Shown here piece after piece: positions 26,238 to 32,724 of a DNA stretch of 64,000 nucleotides. The position numbers and the translations under genes were made by a program. This DNA is from Sanguibacter inulinus (GTDB lineage: Bacteria > Actinomycetota > Actinomycetes > Actinomycetales > Cellulomonadaceae), in NCBI RefSeq assembly GCF_013415325.1, contig NZ_JACBYE010000012.1, positions 1 through 64,000 of the forward strand, given 5' to 3'. Position 1 is the first letter of the stretch, and the number at the start of each line of letters is the position of its first letter. Below the pieces are notes generated by a model. That model was not told the DNA's origin and did not search any database. It was given only the letters and a program-made list of their open reading frames with translations.

Positions 26238-28060
26238 CGACCCGGCGCAGGCTCGAGCCTCTCAGCCCAGGCGCGCTCGGCAGGGTGCGCTGGGACGCCG
26301 TCCTCGTCTGCCTGCTCGCCTGCGTGCTCGTCGTCGGCGGAGCGCTGCGCGCGGTACCGACCCTCGCGTCGTGGACCGACCAGGAGTGGACGCACGGGAC
26401 CGTCGGGACCTCGCAGATCCGCTGCGGCACGGACACGAACTTCCGGGCGCAGGCCCAGGCGAAGGCGCTCGGCGGGTCGTTCCTGGGGACCGACCTCGAA
26501 GGGCTCGCGGCGGCGCGGGGCATGAGTCTCGTGCGCACCCCGACCACGGCGGCCGTCCCGACCCCGTCGACAGCGACGGACCTCGCACCGAACGACGGCG
26601 ACCCGACACTCGACACCTACGGCAACCCGCTCGCGGTCACCGGCCTGACCGGGATCACCGGGCTCACCGTCTCGGGTCTGGGCACAGGGCTGCCGATGGG
26701 GTCGGCCGGTGCCCTCAACCAGGTCGCCCAGGTGACGACCAAGGGCCGAGCTGCAGCCGCCTCAGGTCTCGTGGACGCGACAGGTGCTGTTCTCGTCGGC
26801 GCGTCGACCCCCGCGAACCAGCTCCCGCAGCCGGCCGTCCTGGACCTCTCGTCGGTGTTCTCGGGGATCACGAACGTGACCGCCACGAGGATGTCGGTCG
26901 GGGCGACAGGCTCGAACGCGTCCCTGGACTTCTGCTCGTCTCTCCTCGACGACCTCTGGGGCCCCGGGACTGTCACCGGGATCACCCGCAGCTACGGCGT
27001 GGCGGGCCTCGGCTTGCAGATCGACAGCCCGACGGTCGCGGCGCTCGTGACCGACGTCAACGCGACGGTCACCTCGCTCGGGACGGCAGTGACGGCCCTC
27101 GGCGGGGCGAACGGGCAGGTGGCCGTCGCGATCACCAACGGCGTGCAGAACGCCTCGAACTCTGTCGTCACCGGGCTCACCGCGGCTCGGACCTCGAGCA
27201 CGGTGACGGTGTCGACGCCAAACTTCACCACGGCACTGGGGGCGCTGCGCACCACCCCGCTGACGGACGGGAAGGTGACTGTCGACCTCGTGAACGGTCG
27301 GGTGACGGTCAACCTCGCGACGCTCCTCGGCAGTGACGCGGCGGGGTTGAACGGATTGGCGCCGAACTCCTCGCTCCAGCTGAGCAGCGCGGCTGTCGCG
27401 TCGATCGGCACGCGGGTCGACGCCCTCGTCCAGACCTGGTCGAACCAGGTCTCCGCGGCCCTGCTCACGGCAGTCCGGGCGGTGACGGTGACCTCTGACG
27501 TGACCGTGGCCTCCAGGACCGCGGGGCTGCTCGACGTGACCTCGACCCGCTCGCAGCACGTCGGGACCATCGGCGCCTATCTCGACCGGAGTGCTGTCTT
27601 CACCCCTGTCGTGACCGAGACGGGGCTGGCGGGTGTCCTGAACCCGATCCTGTCAGCTCTCATGCCAGGCCTGACCGTGAACTCCTACGCGACCAGGATG
27701 AGAGCCGCCCTCCCGGCTGCTCTCCTGACAGCGATGAACAGCGCGCTCACGGCCCAACCTGTCGGGCAGGTCACGACGCTCGGCACCACGCTGACGACCC
27801 GGCGGGGCACCCTGGTCACTGCGGTCCAGGCTGTGGCGAACCGTATGCCAGGCGCCCTGGCGATCTCCGTGAACGTCCAGCCCGACGTCGCCGGTGCGCC
27901 GCCGGGGACCGTGCCGGTGCCTGGCGCGCTGCCGTACACGAGCCCGACCTACTCGGTCACTGCGCTGAGGATCGGTGTGGTCTCGGCGACCGCCCCGACA
28001 GGCTTCGCCTATCTCTCGTGGGCGCGGTCGACCGTCGGCCCCGTCGTGCAGGTGCGATGA
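26234..28060 (+). CDS. Choice-of-anchor G family surface protein
   Basis: A 608-residue exported protein. The signal region has a hydrophobic segment (AVLVCLLACVLVVGGALRAV) followed by the SipW-cognate motif ASWTDQEW at about 46-52. The following GTVGTSQIRCGTDTNFRAQAQAKALGGSFLGTDL is characteristic of the choice-of-anchor G family. The rest is a long Thr/Val/Ala/Asn-rich beta repeat architecture without a visible LPXTG signal or C-terminal helix. The start overlaps the upstream stop (ATGA). It is the last gene of the operon and is probably a large fibre or adhesin component. Confidence 0.88.
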   Translation: MTTRRRLEPLSPGALGRVRWDAVLVCLLACVLVVGGALRAVPTLASWTDQEWTHGTVGTSQIRCGTDTNFRAQAQAKALGGSFLGTDLEGLAAARGMSLVRTPTTAAVPTPSTATDLAPNDGDPTLDTYGNPLAVTGLTGITGLTVSGLGTGLPMGSAGALNQVAQVTTKGRAAAASGLVDATGAVLVGASTPANQLPQPAVLDLSSVFSGITNVTATRMSVGATGSNASLDFCSSLLDDLWGPGTVTGITRSYGVAGLGLQIDSPTVAALVTDVNATVTSLGTAVTALGGANGQVAVAITNGVQNASNSVVTGLTAARTSSTVTVSTPNFTTALGALRTTPLTDGKVTVDLVNGRVTVNLATLLGSDAAGLNGLAPNSSLQLSSAAVASIGTRVDALVQTWSNQVSAALLTAVRAVTVTSDVTVASRTAGLLDVTSTRSQHVGTIGAYLDRSAVFTPVVTETGLAGVLNPILSALMPGLTVNSYATRMRAALPAALLTAMNSALTAQPVGQVTTLGTTLTTRRGTLVTAVQAVANRMPGALAISVNVQPDVAGAPPGTVPVPGALPYTSPTYSVTALRIGVVSATAPTGFAYLSWARSTVGPVVQVR

Positions 28061-28077
28061 TCTCGCGCAGACGACCC

Positions 28078-28107
28078 TTGCGCGCCTCGACGAACCTGTG
28101 CTAAGTT
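28078..28107 (+). promoter_or_regulatory. Promoter of the structured ncRNA
   Basis: TTGCGC at 28078-28083 and TAAGTT at 28102-28107 are separated by 18 bp and resemble a housekeeping sigma-70-type promoter. The predicted transcription start, about 28113-28115, falls exactly at the first hairpin of the downstream RNA. Confidence 0.65.
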
Positions 28108-28112
28108 CTACG

Positions 28113-28411
28113 AAGTCGGGTCAGCCCGACGATCCTTGCAGGTGCCGTTCAACTGGCACGCAGGAATCACACTTCGGTTCGATGCGCGGTGCCAACACCC
28201 GCCCAACGACCCGGTTCGGCACATGGTTGCGTATGTCGGTTGGCTACGGACAACATGTGAACCGAAGGCACCACACGATGGCTCCCAAGCTTGCCGGGAG
28301 CGGTTCAAGCTCAGGGATGAGAACAAATGCCTGAGCAGGCGATGTGGTAACAGCTGTTGGTCTCATGACATAGAGAAGCGGCCTGCCCCAGTAACACGGG
28401 GGCGGGCCGCT
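28113..28411 (+). ncRNA. Structured non-coding RNA of about 300 nt, family not identified
   Basis: Between the fibre operon and sigK lies a low-coding region dense in complementary helices. Perfect or near-perfect stems are 28115-28120/28125-28130; 28131-28139/28160-28168 with inner 28142-28146/28155-28159; a 9-bp long-range stem 28172-28180/28259-28267 enclosing 28189-28193/28218-28222; 28281-28286/28296-28301; and 28309-28315/28330-28336. The last loop (ATGAGA, 28317-28322) complements TCTCAT at 28361-28366, suggesting a pseudoknot. A promoter precedes it and a strong hairpin ends it. No riboswitch, tmRNA, RNase P or SRP signature was recognised. Candidates to test include raiA-type and Ms1/6S-like RNAs. 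Confidence 0.75.
28377..28411 (+). terminator. Terminator hairpin of the ncRNA
   Basis: A 13-bp stem (28377-28389 with 28399-28411, including one G-U pair) around a 9-base loop closes the RNA. No T tract follows, as is usual in this genome. Confidence 0.75.
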
Positions 28412-28553
28412 GCTGTCTGTGCGGACGTACCGTGCCGGTCCGGCCACGGTCGCCAGGCTGTGCACGTGATCGCCGGGAGCCCTCCCGACCGTGCCGCGCG
28501 AGGCGTGGTCACGGATGTCGCACGGGTCTGCGTCACAGTTCGGCAACTCTGAC

Positions 28554-28580
28554 CCATCCGGGCGTGCGAGGGCTCCGAAC
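28554..28580 (+). promoter_or_regulatory. SigK-type promoter of sigK-rskA (autoregulation)
   Basis: CCATCC (28554-28559), a 15-bp spacer, then CCGAAC (28575-28580) match the promoter consensus described for mycobacterial SigK (CCATCC / CCGAAT). The same motif precedes the FAS1 lipoprotein and dipZ genes. The predicted transcription start is about 28587, some 45-65 bp before the sigK start codon. Confidence 0.8.
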
Positions 28581-28650
28581 CTCTGATATCCCCGGCGTCG
28601 CCGGGGTGTCCAGATCGAACGAATCCCAGGACGTGAGGCAGACTGAGCGG

Positions 28651-29226
28651 GTGCCAAACCCGAGGACGAGTCAACCCGATGCGATCGACGCAGCGCTGAG
28701 CGCGTGCGCCGACGGCAACCCGGAGCTGTTCGCCCCCGTCTACGACTCGCTTGCGCCTGCAGCCTACGGAACGGCTCTCGGTGTGCTCCGTGACCCGGAT
28801 CATGCCGCAGAGGTGGCCCAGGAGGTGATGGTCGAGGTGTGGCAGACAGCCGCACGGTTCGACCCCGCCCGTGGGTCCGCCCGTACCTGGGTGGTCACCC
28901 TCGCGCGACGCAGAGCTGTCGACAGGGTCCGTTCAGAGCAAGCCCGACGACACCGTGACCAGAAGGACACGGACGAGAAGGGCGCAGGAGGTGAGTACGA
29001 CATGGTTGCCGAGCACGTGGAGCAGCGGCTCGAGGCCGCAGGCGTCCGCAGGTGTCTGGGGTCTCTGACCGACACCCAGCGTGATGCCGTCATGCGTGCC
29101 TACTACGGCGACCGTACGTACCGCGAGGTAGCCGAGGACCTCGGTGCCTCCCTGCCGACCGTCAAGAGCCGCATCCGCGACGGGCTCATCCGGCTTCGTA
29201 ACTGCTTGGGGGTGGACCATGCCTGA
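28651..29226 (+). CDS. sigK: ECF sigma factor SigK
   Basis: A 191-residue ECF sigma factor. The sigma-2 region spans ELFAPVYDSLAPAAYGTALGVLRDPDHAAEVAQEVMVEVWQTAARFDPARGSARTWVVTLARRRAVDRVR, and sigma-4 is LTDTQRDAVMRAYYGDRTYREVAEDLGASLPTVKSRIRDGLIRLRN, matching the SigK/ECF19 group. It is followed by an overlapping RskA-type anti-sigma gene and lies near MPT70/83-like and DipZ genes carrying the same promoter motif. A GTG at 28651 is used; an in-frame GTG at 28633 is also possible. Confidence 0.9.
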   Translation: MPNPRTSQPDAIDAALSACADGNPELFAPVYDSLAPAAYGTALGVLRDPDHAAEVAQEVMVEVWQTAARFDPARGSARTWVVTLARRRAVDRVRSEQARRHRDQKDTDEKGAGGEYDMVAEHVEQRLEAAGVRRCLGSLTDTQRDAVMRAYYGDRTYREVAEDLGASLPTVKSRIRDGLIRLRNCLGVDHA

Positions 29227-29959
29227 CACAGACGACCAGACCCCCGAAGGCCCTCGGGACCTCATCGCCCCGTACGTCTTCGACCATGTCGACGACCTCG
29301 AGCGACGCCAGGTCGAGCGGCTCGTCGCCGCCGACCCCGACGCACGCCGGGAGCTCGACGAGTTCCGTGAGGTCGTCGCGGCCTTCACCGTCGACACCGC
29401 ACCTCCGGCGTCGATGCGCAGCCAGGTGCTCGCGTCGATCGCGCAGCCGGCGGCGGCACCCGTACGCCTCGCCGAGAAGCGGCACAAGCCGTCCGCCGCA
29501 GGACGCCCGTCTGCAGCGCGTCGTCGATGGGTCACCCTCGGCGTCGCCGCAGCCGTGGCTGCGGGGATCGCTGTCCCGACGAGCATCGCCGTGCAGTCGC
29601 ACTCCCAGCAGCAGCAGCTGCAGGCCGAGGCTGACGTCGTCGCGCAGATGGTCGCCGACCCGACCTCCCGCGTCCTGCGGGCCGAGGTCGAGGGAGGTGG
29701 CGAGGTCAGTGCTCTGGTCTCGGCCGACCGCGTGTTCCTCTCCACCTCGGAGATGGCCGACGCCGACGCCGACAGCGACTACCAGCTCTGGGTCATCGAC
29801 GGGGAGCAGATCAGCTCGCTCGGTCTGATGCACCCCGAAGACGGCTCGACCTCGGCCCTCGTCGAGGCCGGTTCAGGTTCGACGCTGGCTGTCACCGTCG
29901 AACCCCGGGGCGGCTCGGAGCAGCCGACCACGGACCCGATCGTCGCCGTCGAGATCTGA
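29219..29959 (+). CDS. rskA: Anti-sigma factor RskA
   Basis: A 246-residue single-pass membrane protein. The N-terminal ~60 residues form an anti-sigma domain (DLIAPYVFDHVDDLERRQVERLVAADPDARRELDEFREVVAAF). A transmembrane helix follows (WVTLGVAAAVAAGIAVPTSIAV, about 102-123). The extracytoplasmic part is the RskA domain (YQLWVIDGEQISSLGLMHPEDGSTSALVEAG...LAVTVEPRGGSEQPTTDPI). It should hold SigK at the membrane until proteolysis. The start overlaps the sigK stop by 8 bp (ATGCCTGA), giving translational coupling and matched stoichiometry. Confidence 0.92.
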   Translation: MPDTDDQTPEGPRDLIAPYVFDHVDDLERRQVERLVAADPDARRELDEFREVVAAFTVDTAPPASMRSQVLASIAQPAAAPVRLAEKRHKPSAAGRPSAARRRWVTLGVAAAVAAGIAVPTSIAVQSHSQQQQLQAEADVVAQMVADPTSRVLRAEVEGGGEVSALVSADRVFLSTSEMADADADSDYQLWVIDGEQISSLGLMHPEDGSTSALVEAGSGSTLAVTVEPRGGSEQPTTDPIVAVEI

Positions 29960-30009
29960 CGCGACCCGCACACCGCGTGCCGCCCAGCAGGGCGGCACGA
30001 CGGCTCCTC

Positions 30010-30046
30010 GCAGAGGCGGGCGACCACTCCGGTCGCCCGCCTCTGC
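30010..30046 (+). terminator. Terminator after sigK-rskA
   Basis: A perfect 16-bp stem (30010-30025 with 30031-30046) with a 5-base loop lies about 50 bp after the rskA stop. Confidence 0.85.
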
Positions 30047-30305
30047 CGTGCGTCCCGCCGGGACGGAGCCTGTGCCTGGCCGTGCCCGGGCTCGGTGGTC
30101 GACGACGCACCACGGCCAGGCAGTGGACTCGGCCCGTCCGAGACCGGCCCCTGCGGGCAGGGGACACCTGGTCGAGGAGCAGCGCGGCGTAGAGCCGTGA
30201 GAGCGGGTCCGCCGCCTCCGACATCGGCGCTGCTACCGTGTGGTCTCGAGCCGCGTGCCTGCGTGGCCGCTCACGCCGTGCACCGACGACACCGGAGGAC
30301 TGGCC
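30047..30305. other. Intergenic region with a second long inverted repeat
   Basis: No gene is seen. A perfect 12-bp inverted repeat (30073-30084 with 30111-30122) encloses 26 bases. It may be a second terminator or a structured leader. No SigK-type motif was found here. The ribosome-binding site GGAGGACTGGCC of the next gene ends the region. Confidence 0.5.
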
Positions 30306-31610
30306 ATGGCCGAGGCCCCAGTCACGACCGCTCTGGCCCGGCATGTCGGGCTCGGTGCGGCGACACACTTCACCGCCAAGGTGTCGCGCTACGCGAGCTG
30401 GCCGAACCTGATCAGAGGTATCTCCGCGATGCCGGCGACCCCTGACCTCGAGGCCGCTGCGCTGGCCCTGATCGACGACCCGAGCATGGCCAACGACCTC
30501 GGCCTGGTCTCGTCGCCTGCCGCGGGGACGGACCGCACCCTTGCGAGGGCGGTTGCCGTCCTGAGCGTGGGTACGACGACCCTGGGGCTGCTGACCCTGG
30601 CCGCTCGTGCGGACGTCGGGGTGGTGGACCGGGTCGCTGGCATGGTCGGCGGAGTGAGCTGGGACGAGACGCACCTGGAGATGATCCGTCGCGGCGCCGC
30701 CAGGCACGCAGCAGCTGACCGGCCCACGGCGGGTGCGCCGGCTCCACAGGCGGCGCACCCGGACGCACCGCAGCGGGTCTCCGAGGTCAAGGCCTGGCTG
30801 GGCACGCACGGTGGCGTCGACGTGAGCGTCCTGGCTCCGTACGACAAGCAGAAGGCGACAGCCCGCACTGCAGCCATCCGTGCCCTGGGCGAGATCGCCA
30901 CACCGCAGGCCTTGGAGGTGCTCGGGCAGTACGCGTCCGACAGCTATCCGGACAAGGTCCTCGACGAGCTGCACACGGCCTGGGGACGGTTCGACCGGCG
31001 CGCCTTCGCGGCAGCGATGTTCCGACAGGCTCCGTGGCGTCTCGATCTCGGGTTCGCCTCGTCCGTCGAGGGCATCGGCGCGGTGAGCGGTCTGACCAGC
31101 CTCAAGGTGGGGTTCAGCGGTCCGGCGGACCTGTCACCGCTGGCCGAGTGCACCGGTCTGACGACACTCTGGGTCGCCTCGCCGTACGAGCCCGGCCTGC
31201 TCAGCGTGGCTCCGCTGCTCGGCCTGACCGAGCTATCTGAGCTGCACCTGACCGAGAAGACGCACGACGCCGATCTCACGGCGCTGGCAGCTCTCCCGGT
31301 ACGACGACTACGTCTCGACCTGGACGGGGCCGACTGCTCGTTCCTGCTGGAGATGCCTCGGCTCGAACGGCTCCTGCTCACTGGAGCCGTGCCCGGCACC
31401 GCGACCTACGACGTCGTCGTCGCGCTCGTCCAGAAGGGTGTCCGGGTCGTGGTCTACCAGCACGAGACCGAGTGGGTCACCGGGCTGCGAGAGCGCGCCG
31501 AGCGGGAGACCGGTGTCTTCCTCGTCGAGGCGCATGGCCGCATCGGGCTCGTCGGCGACGAGTCGGAGATCGGCCCGTTCGAGCGGTCCCTGGGTGTCTT
31601 CCTGGCCTGA
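30306..31610 (+). CDS. HEAT/leucine-rich-repeat-like protein, unknown function
   Basis: A 434-residue protein without signal peptide or strong membrane helix. The N-terminal ~130 residues are helical (VTTALARHVGLGAATHFTAKVSRYASWPNLIRGISAMP). A HEAT-like segment follows (ARTAAIRALGEIATPQALEVLGQYASDSYPDKVLDELHTAWGRFD). From about residue 250 there are irregular leucine-rich repeats (VSGLTSLKVGFSGPADLSPLAECTGLTTLWVASPYEPGLLSVAPLLGLTELSELHL). A similar end is known from some actinobacterial NACHT/STAND proteins, but no NTPase domain is present. It sits between rskA and the FAS1 gene but lacks a visible SigK promoter. Confidence 0.8.
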   Translation: MAEAPVTTALARHVGLGAATHFTAKVSRYASWPNLIRGISAMPATPDLEAAALALIDDPSMANDLGLVSSPAAGTDRTLARAVAVLSVGTTTLGLLTLAARADVGVVDRVAGMVGGVSWDETHLEMIRRGAARHAAADRPTAGAPAPQAAHPDAPQRVSEVKAWLGTHGGVDVSVLAPYDKQKATARTAAIRALGEIATPQALEVLGQYASDSYPDKVLDELHTAWGRFDRRAFAAAMFRQAPWRLDLGFASSVEGIGAVSGLTSLKVGFSGPADLSPLAECTGLTTLWVASPYEPGLLSVAPLLGLTELSELHLTEKTHDADLTALAALPVRRLRLDLDGADCSFLLEMPRLERLLLTGAVPGTATYDVVVALVQKGVRVVVYQHETEWVTGLRERAERETGVFLVEAHGRIGLVGDESEIGPFERSLGVFLA

Positions 31611-31713
31611 CCTGCAGCCCGCGGTGACGGCAGGGCACGCGGGGGACTCCGTCCGCGCTCGCGTCCAGGCACAGCAGAAGCGCCGGGGCACAGCAGGAGC
31701 GCTCGGGCACAGC

Positions 31714-31753
31714 AGAAGGGCCCGCTCCCCGGGCGGGGGGAGCGGGCCCTTCT
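31714..31753. terminator. Bidirectional terminator hairpin
   Basis: A perfect 17-bp stem (31714-31730 with 31737-31753) around GGGCGG separates the convergent LRR-like and FAS1 genes. Just upstream, the word CACAGCAG(A/G)AG is repeated three times at about 22-bp intervals (31671-31718), with the last copy leading into the stem. Confidence 0.88.
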
Positions 31754-31798
31754 GGTGCGCTGACGCCGTGCCGGTGCCGTGAGGCACCTACGTCAGGG

Positions 31799-32506
31799 TC
31801 ACATCGTCGGCATCAGGACCGAGTCGACGAGGTAGACGGTCGCGTTGGCGGTGACGACTCCACCGCAGATGACGTTGGCGTCGTTGACCATGAGCTCGTC
31901 ACCGGAACCGGTGACGTTGACCATGCCGCCCTCGACGGTCTCGTGCTCACCGACGATCTGGTCCGGGGTCAGCTGGCCGGGGACCACGTGGTACGTGAGG
32001 ATCTTGGTGAGGGTGTCGGCGTCGGTCTTCAGGCCCTCGATGGTGGCGGGGTCGATCTTGGCGAAGGCGTCGTCGACAGGTGCGAAGACCGTGAAGTCAC
32101 CACCGTTGAGGGTGTCGACGAGGTTGACGTCCGGGTTCAGCTCGCCGCTGACCGCTGCGGTGAGCGTGGTCAGGAGCGGGTTGTTCGAGGCGGCCACGGC
32201 GACGGGGTCGGTCGACATGCCGGTCACGGAACCAGCGCCGTCCGGGACAGCCTCGGCGTAGGCGGCGCAGCCGGGGCCGACGAGGTTGGCGGCCGGGTCC
32301 ATCATGGCGCCGTCGGTGGCGTCTTCGGTCGCGTCGTCCGTCATGGCGTCCGTGGTGGGGTCGTCGGTCATGGCCGGCGCCTCGGTCGTGGCGTTGACCG
32401 ACGCGCTGTCGTCAGCGGTGTCGTCGGACGAACATGCCGACAGTCCGAAGAGGGCGAGGACTGCGACGCTGGTGACTGCGTAGGACTTGCGGGTAAGAAC
32501 GTTCAT
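31799..32506 (-). CDS. FAS1 (fasciclin) domain lipoprotein, MPT70/MPT83-like
   Basis: A 235-residue secreted lipoprotein. The signal ends in LSAC (Cys25). Residues about 27-70 are an acidic, Met/Thr-rich disordered linker. From about 75 the FAS1 domain begins, with Cys in GPGCAAYAE, then [54 protein letters not shown] and a second Cys in [25 protein letters not shown]. The Cys pair is conserved with mycobacterial MPT70/MPT83. Two SigK-type promoters lie upstream, and dipZ is divergent, the same gene association as in Mycobacterium tuberculosis. Confidence 0.92.
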   Translation of the reverse strand: MNVLTRKSYAVTSVAVLALFGLSACSSDDTADDSASVNATTEAPAMTDDPTTDAMTDDATEDATDGAMMDPAANLVGPGCAAYAEAVPDGAGSVTGMSTDPVAVAASNNPLLTTLTAAVSGELNPDVNLVDTLNGGDFTVFAPVDDAFAKIDPATIEGLKTDADTLTKILTYHVVPGQLTPDQIVGEHETVEGGMVNVTGSGDELMVNDANVICGGVVTANATVYLVDSVLMPTM

Positions 32507-32557
32507 CGGTCTCTCCTCAGCTCTGCCGCCCCACGTCTGCGGGGCGTCTCACGATCA

Positions 32558-32584
32558 GTTCGGAGCCGCCGTGACGCTGGATGG
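32558..32584 (-). promoter_or_regulatory. SigK-type promoter P1 of the FAS1 lipoprotein gene
   Basis: On the minus strand CCATCC (32584-32579), 15 bp, then CCGAAC (32563-32558). The predicted start is near 32551, leaving a leader of about 45 nt before the ATG at 32506. Confidence 0.8.
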
Positions 32585-32638
32585 GTGTGGACGAGAATCT
32601 TTTTTCTCGGCCTCCCTCTCCGGGGCGACTCACGGACA

Positions 32639-32666
32639 GTTCGGAGCCGGTGGCGGGTCCGGATGG
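32639..32666 (-). promoter_or_regulatory. SigK-type promoter P2 of the FAS1 lipoprotein gene
   Basis: On the minus strand CCATCC (32666-32661), 16 bp, then CCGAAC (32644-32639). Surrounding bases repeat those of P1 (GGGGCG-CTCACG and CAGTTCGGAGCCG), so P1 and P2 look like products of a local duplication about 80 bp apart. Confidence 0.7.
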
Positions 32667-32690
32667 GTGGGACCTGAATATTTCTCAGAC

Positions 32691-32717
32691 CCATCCGGGC
32701 GGCCTCTGAGAACGAAC
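32691..32717 (+). promoter_or_regulatory. SigK-type promoter of dipZ
   Basis: CCATCC (32691-32696), 15 bp, then ACGAAC (32712-32717) match the other SigK-type promoters except for one base. The ATG of dipZ at 32725 begins 8 bp after the -10 element, so the transcript is predicted to be leaderless. Confidence 0.7.
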
Positions 32718-32724
32718 CGCTGCC

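Noticed and set aside
28136-28552. Open frames on both strands across the ncRNA region
   Set aside because: They have no ribosome-binding sites or protein-like composition and cut across conserved-looking RNA stems.
29892-30974. 360-residue minus-strand open frame
   Set aside because: It is antisense to the LRR/HEAT-like gene and spans the rskA terminator.
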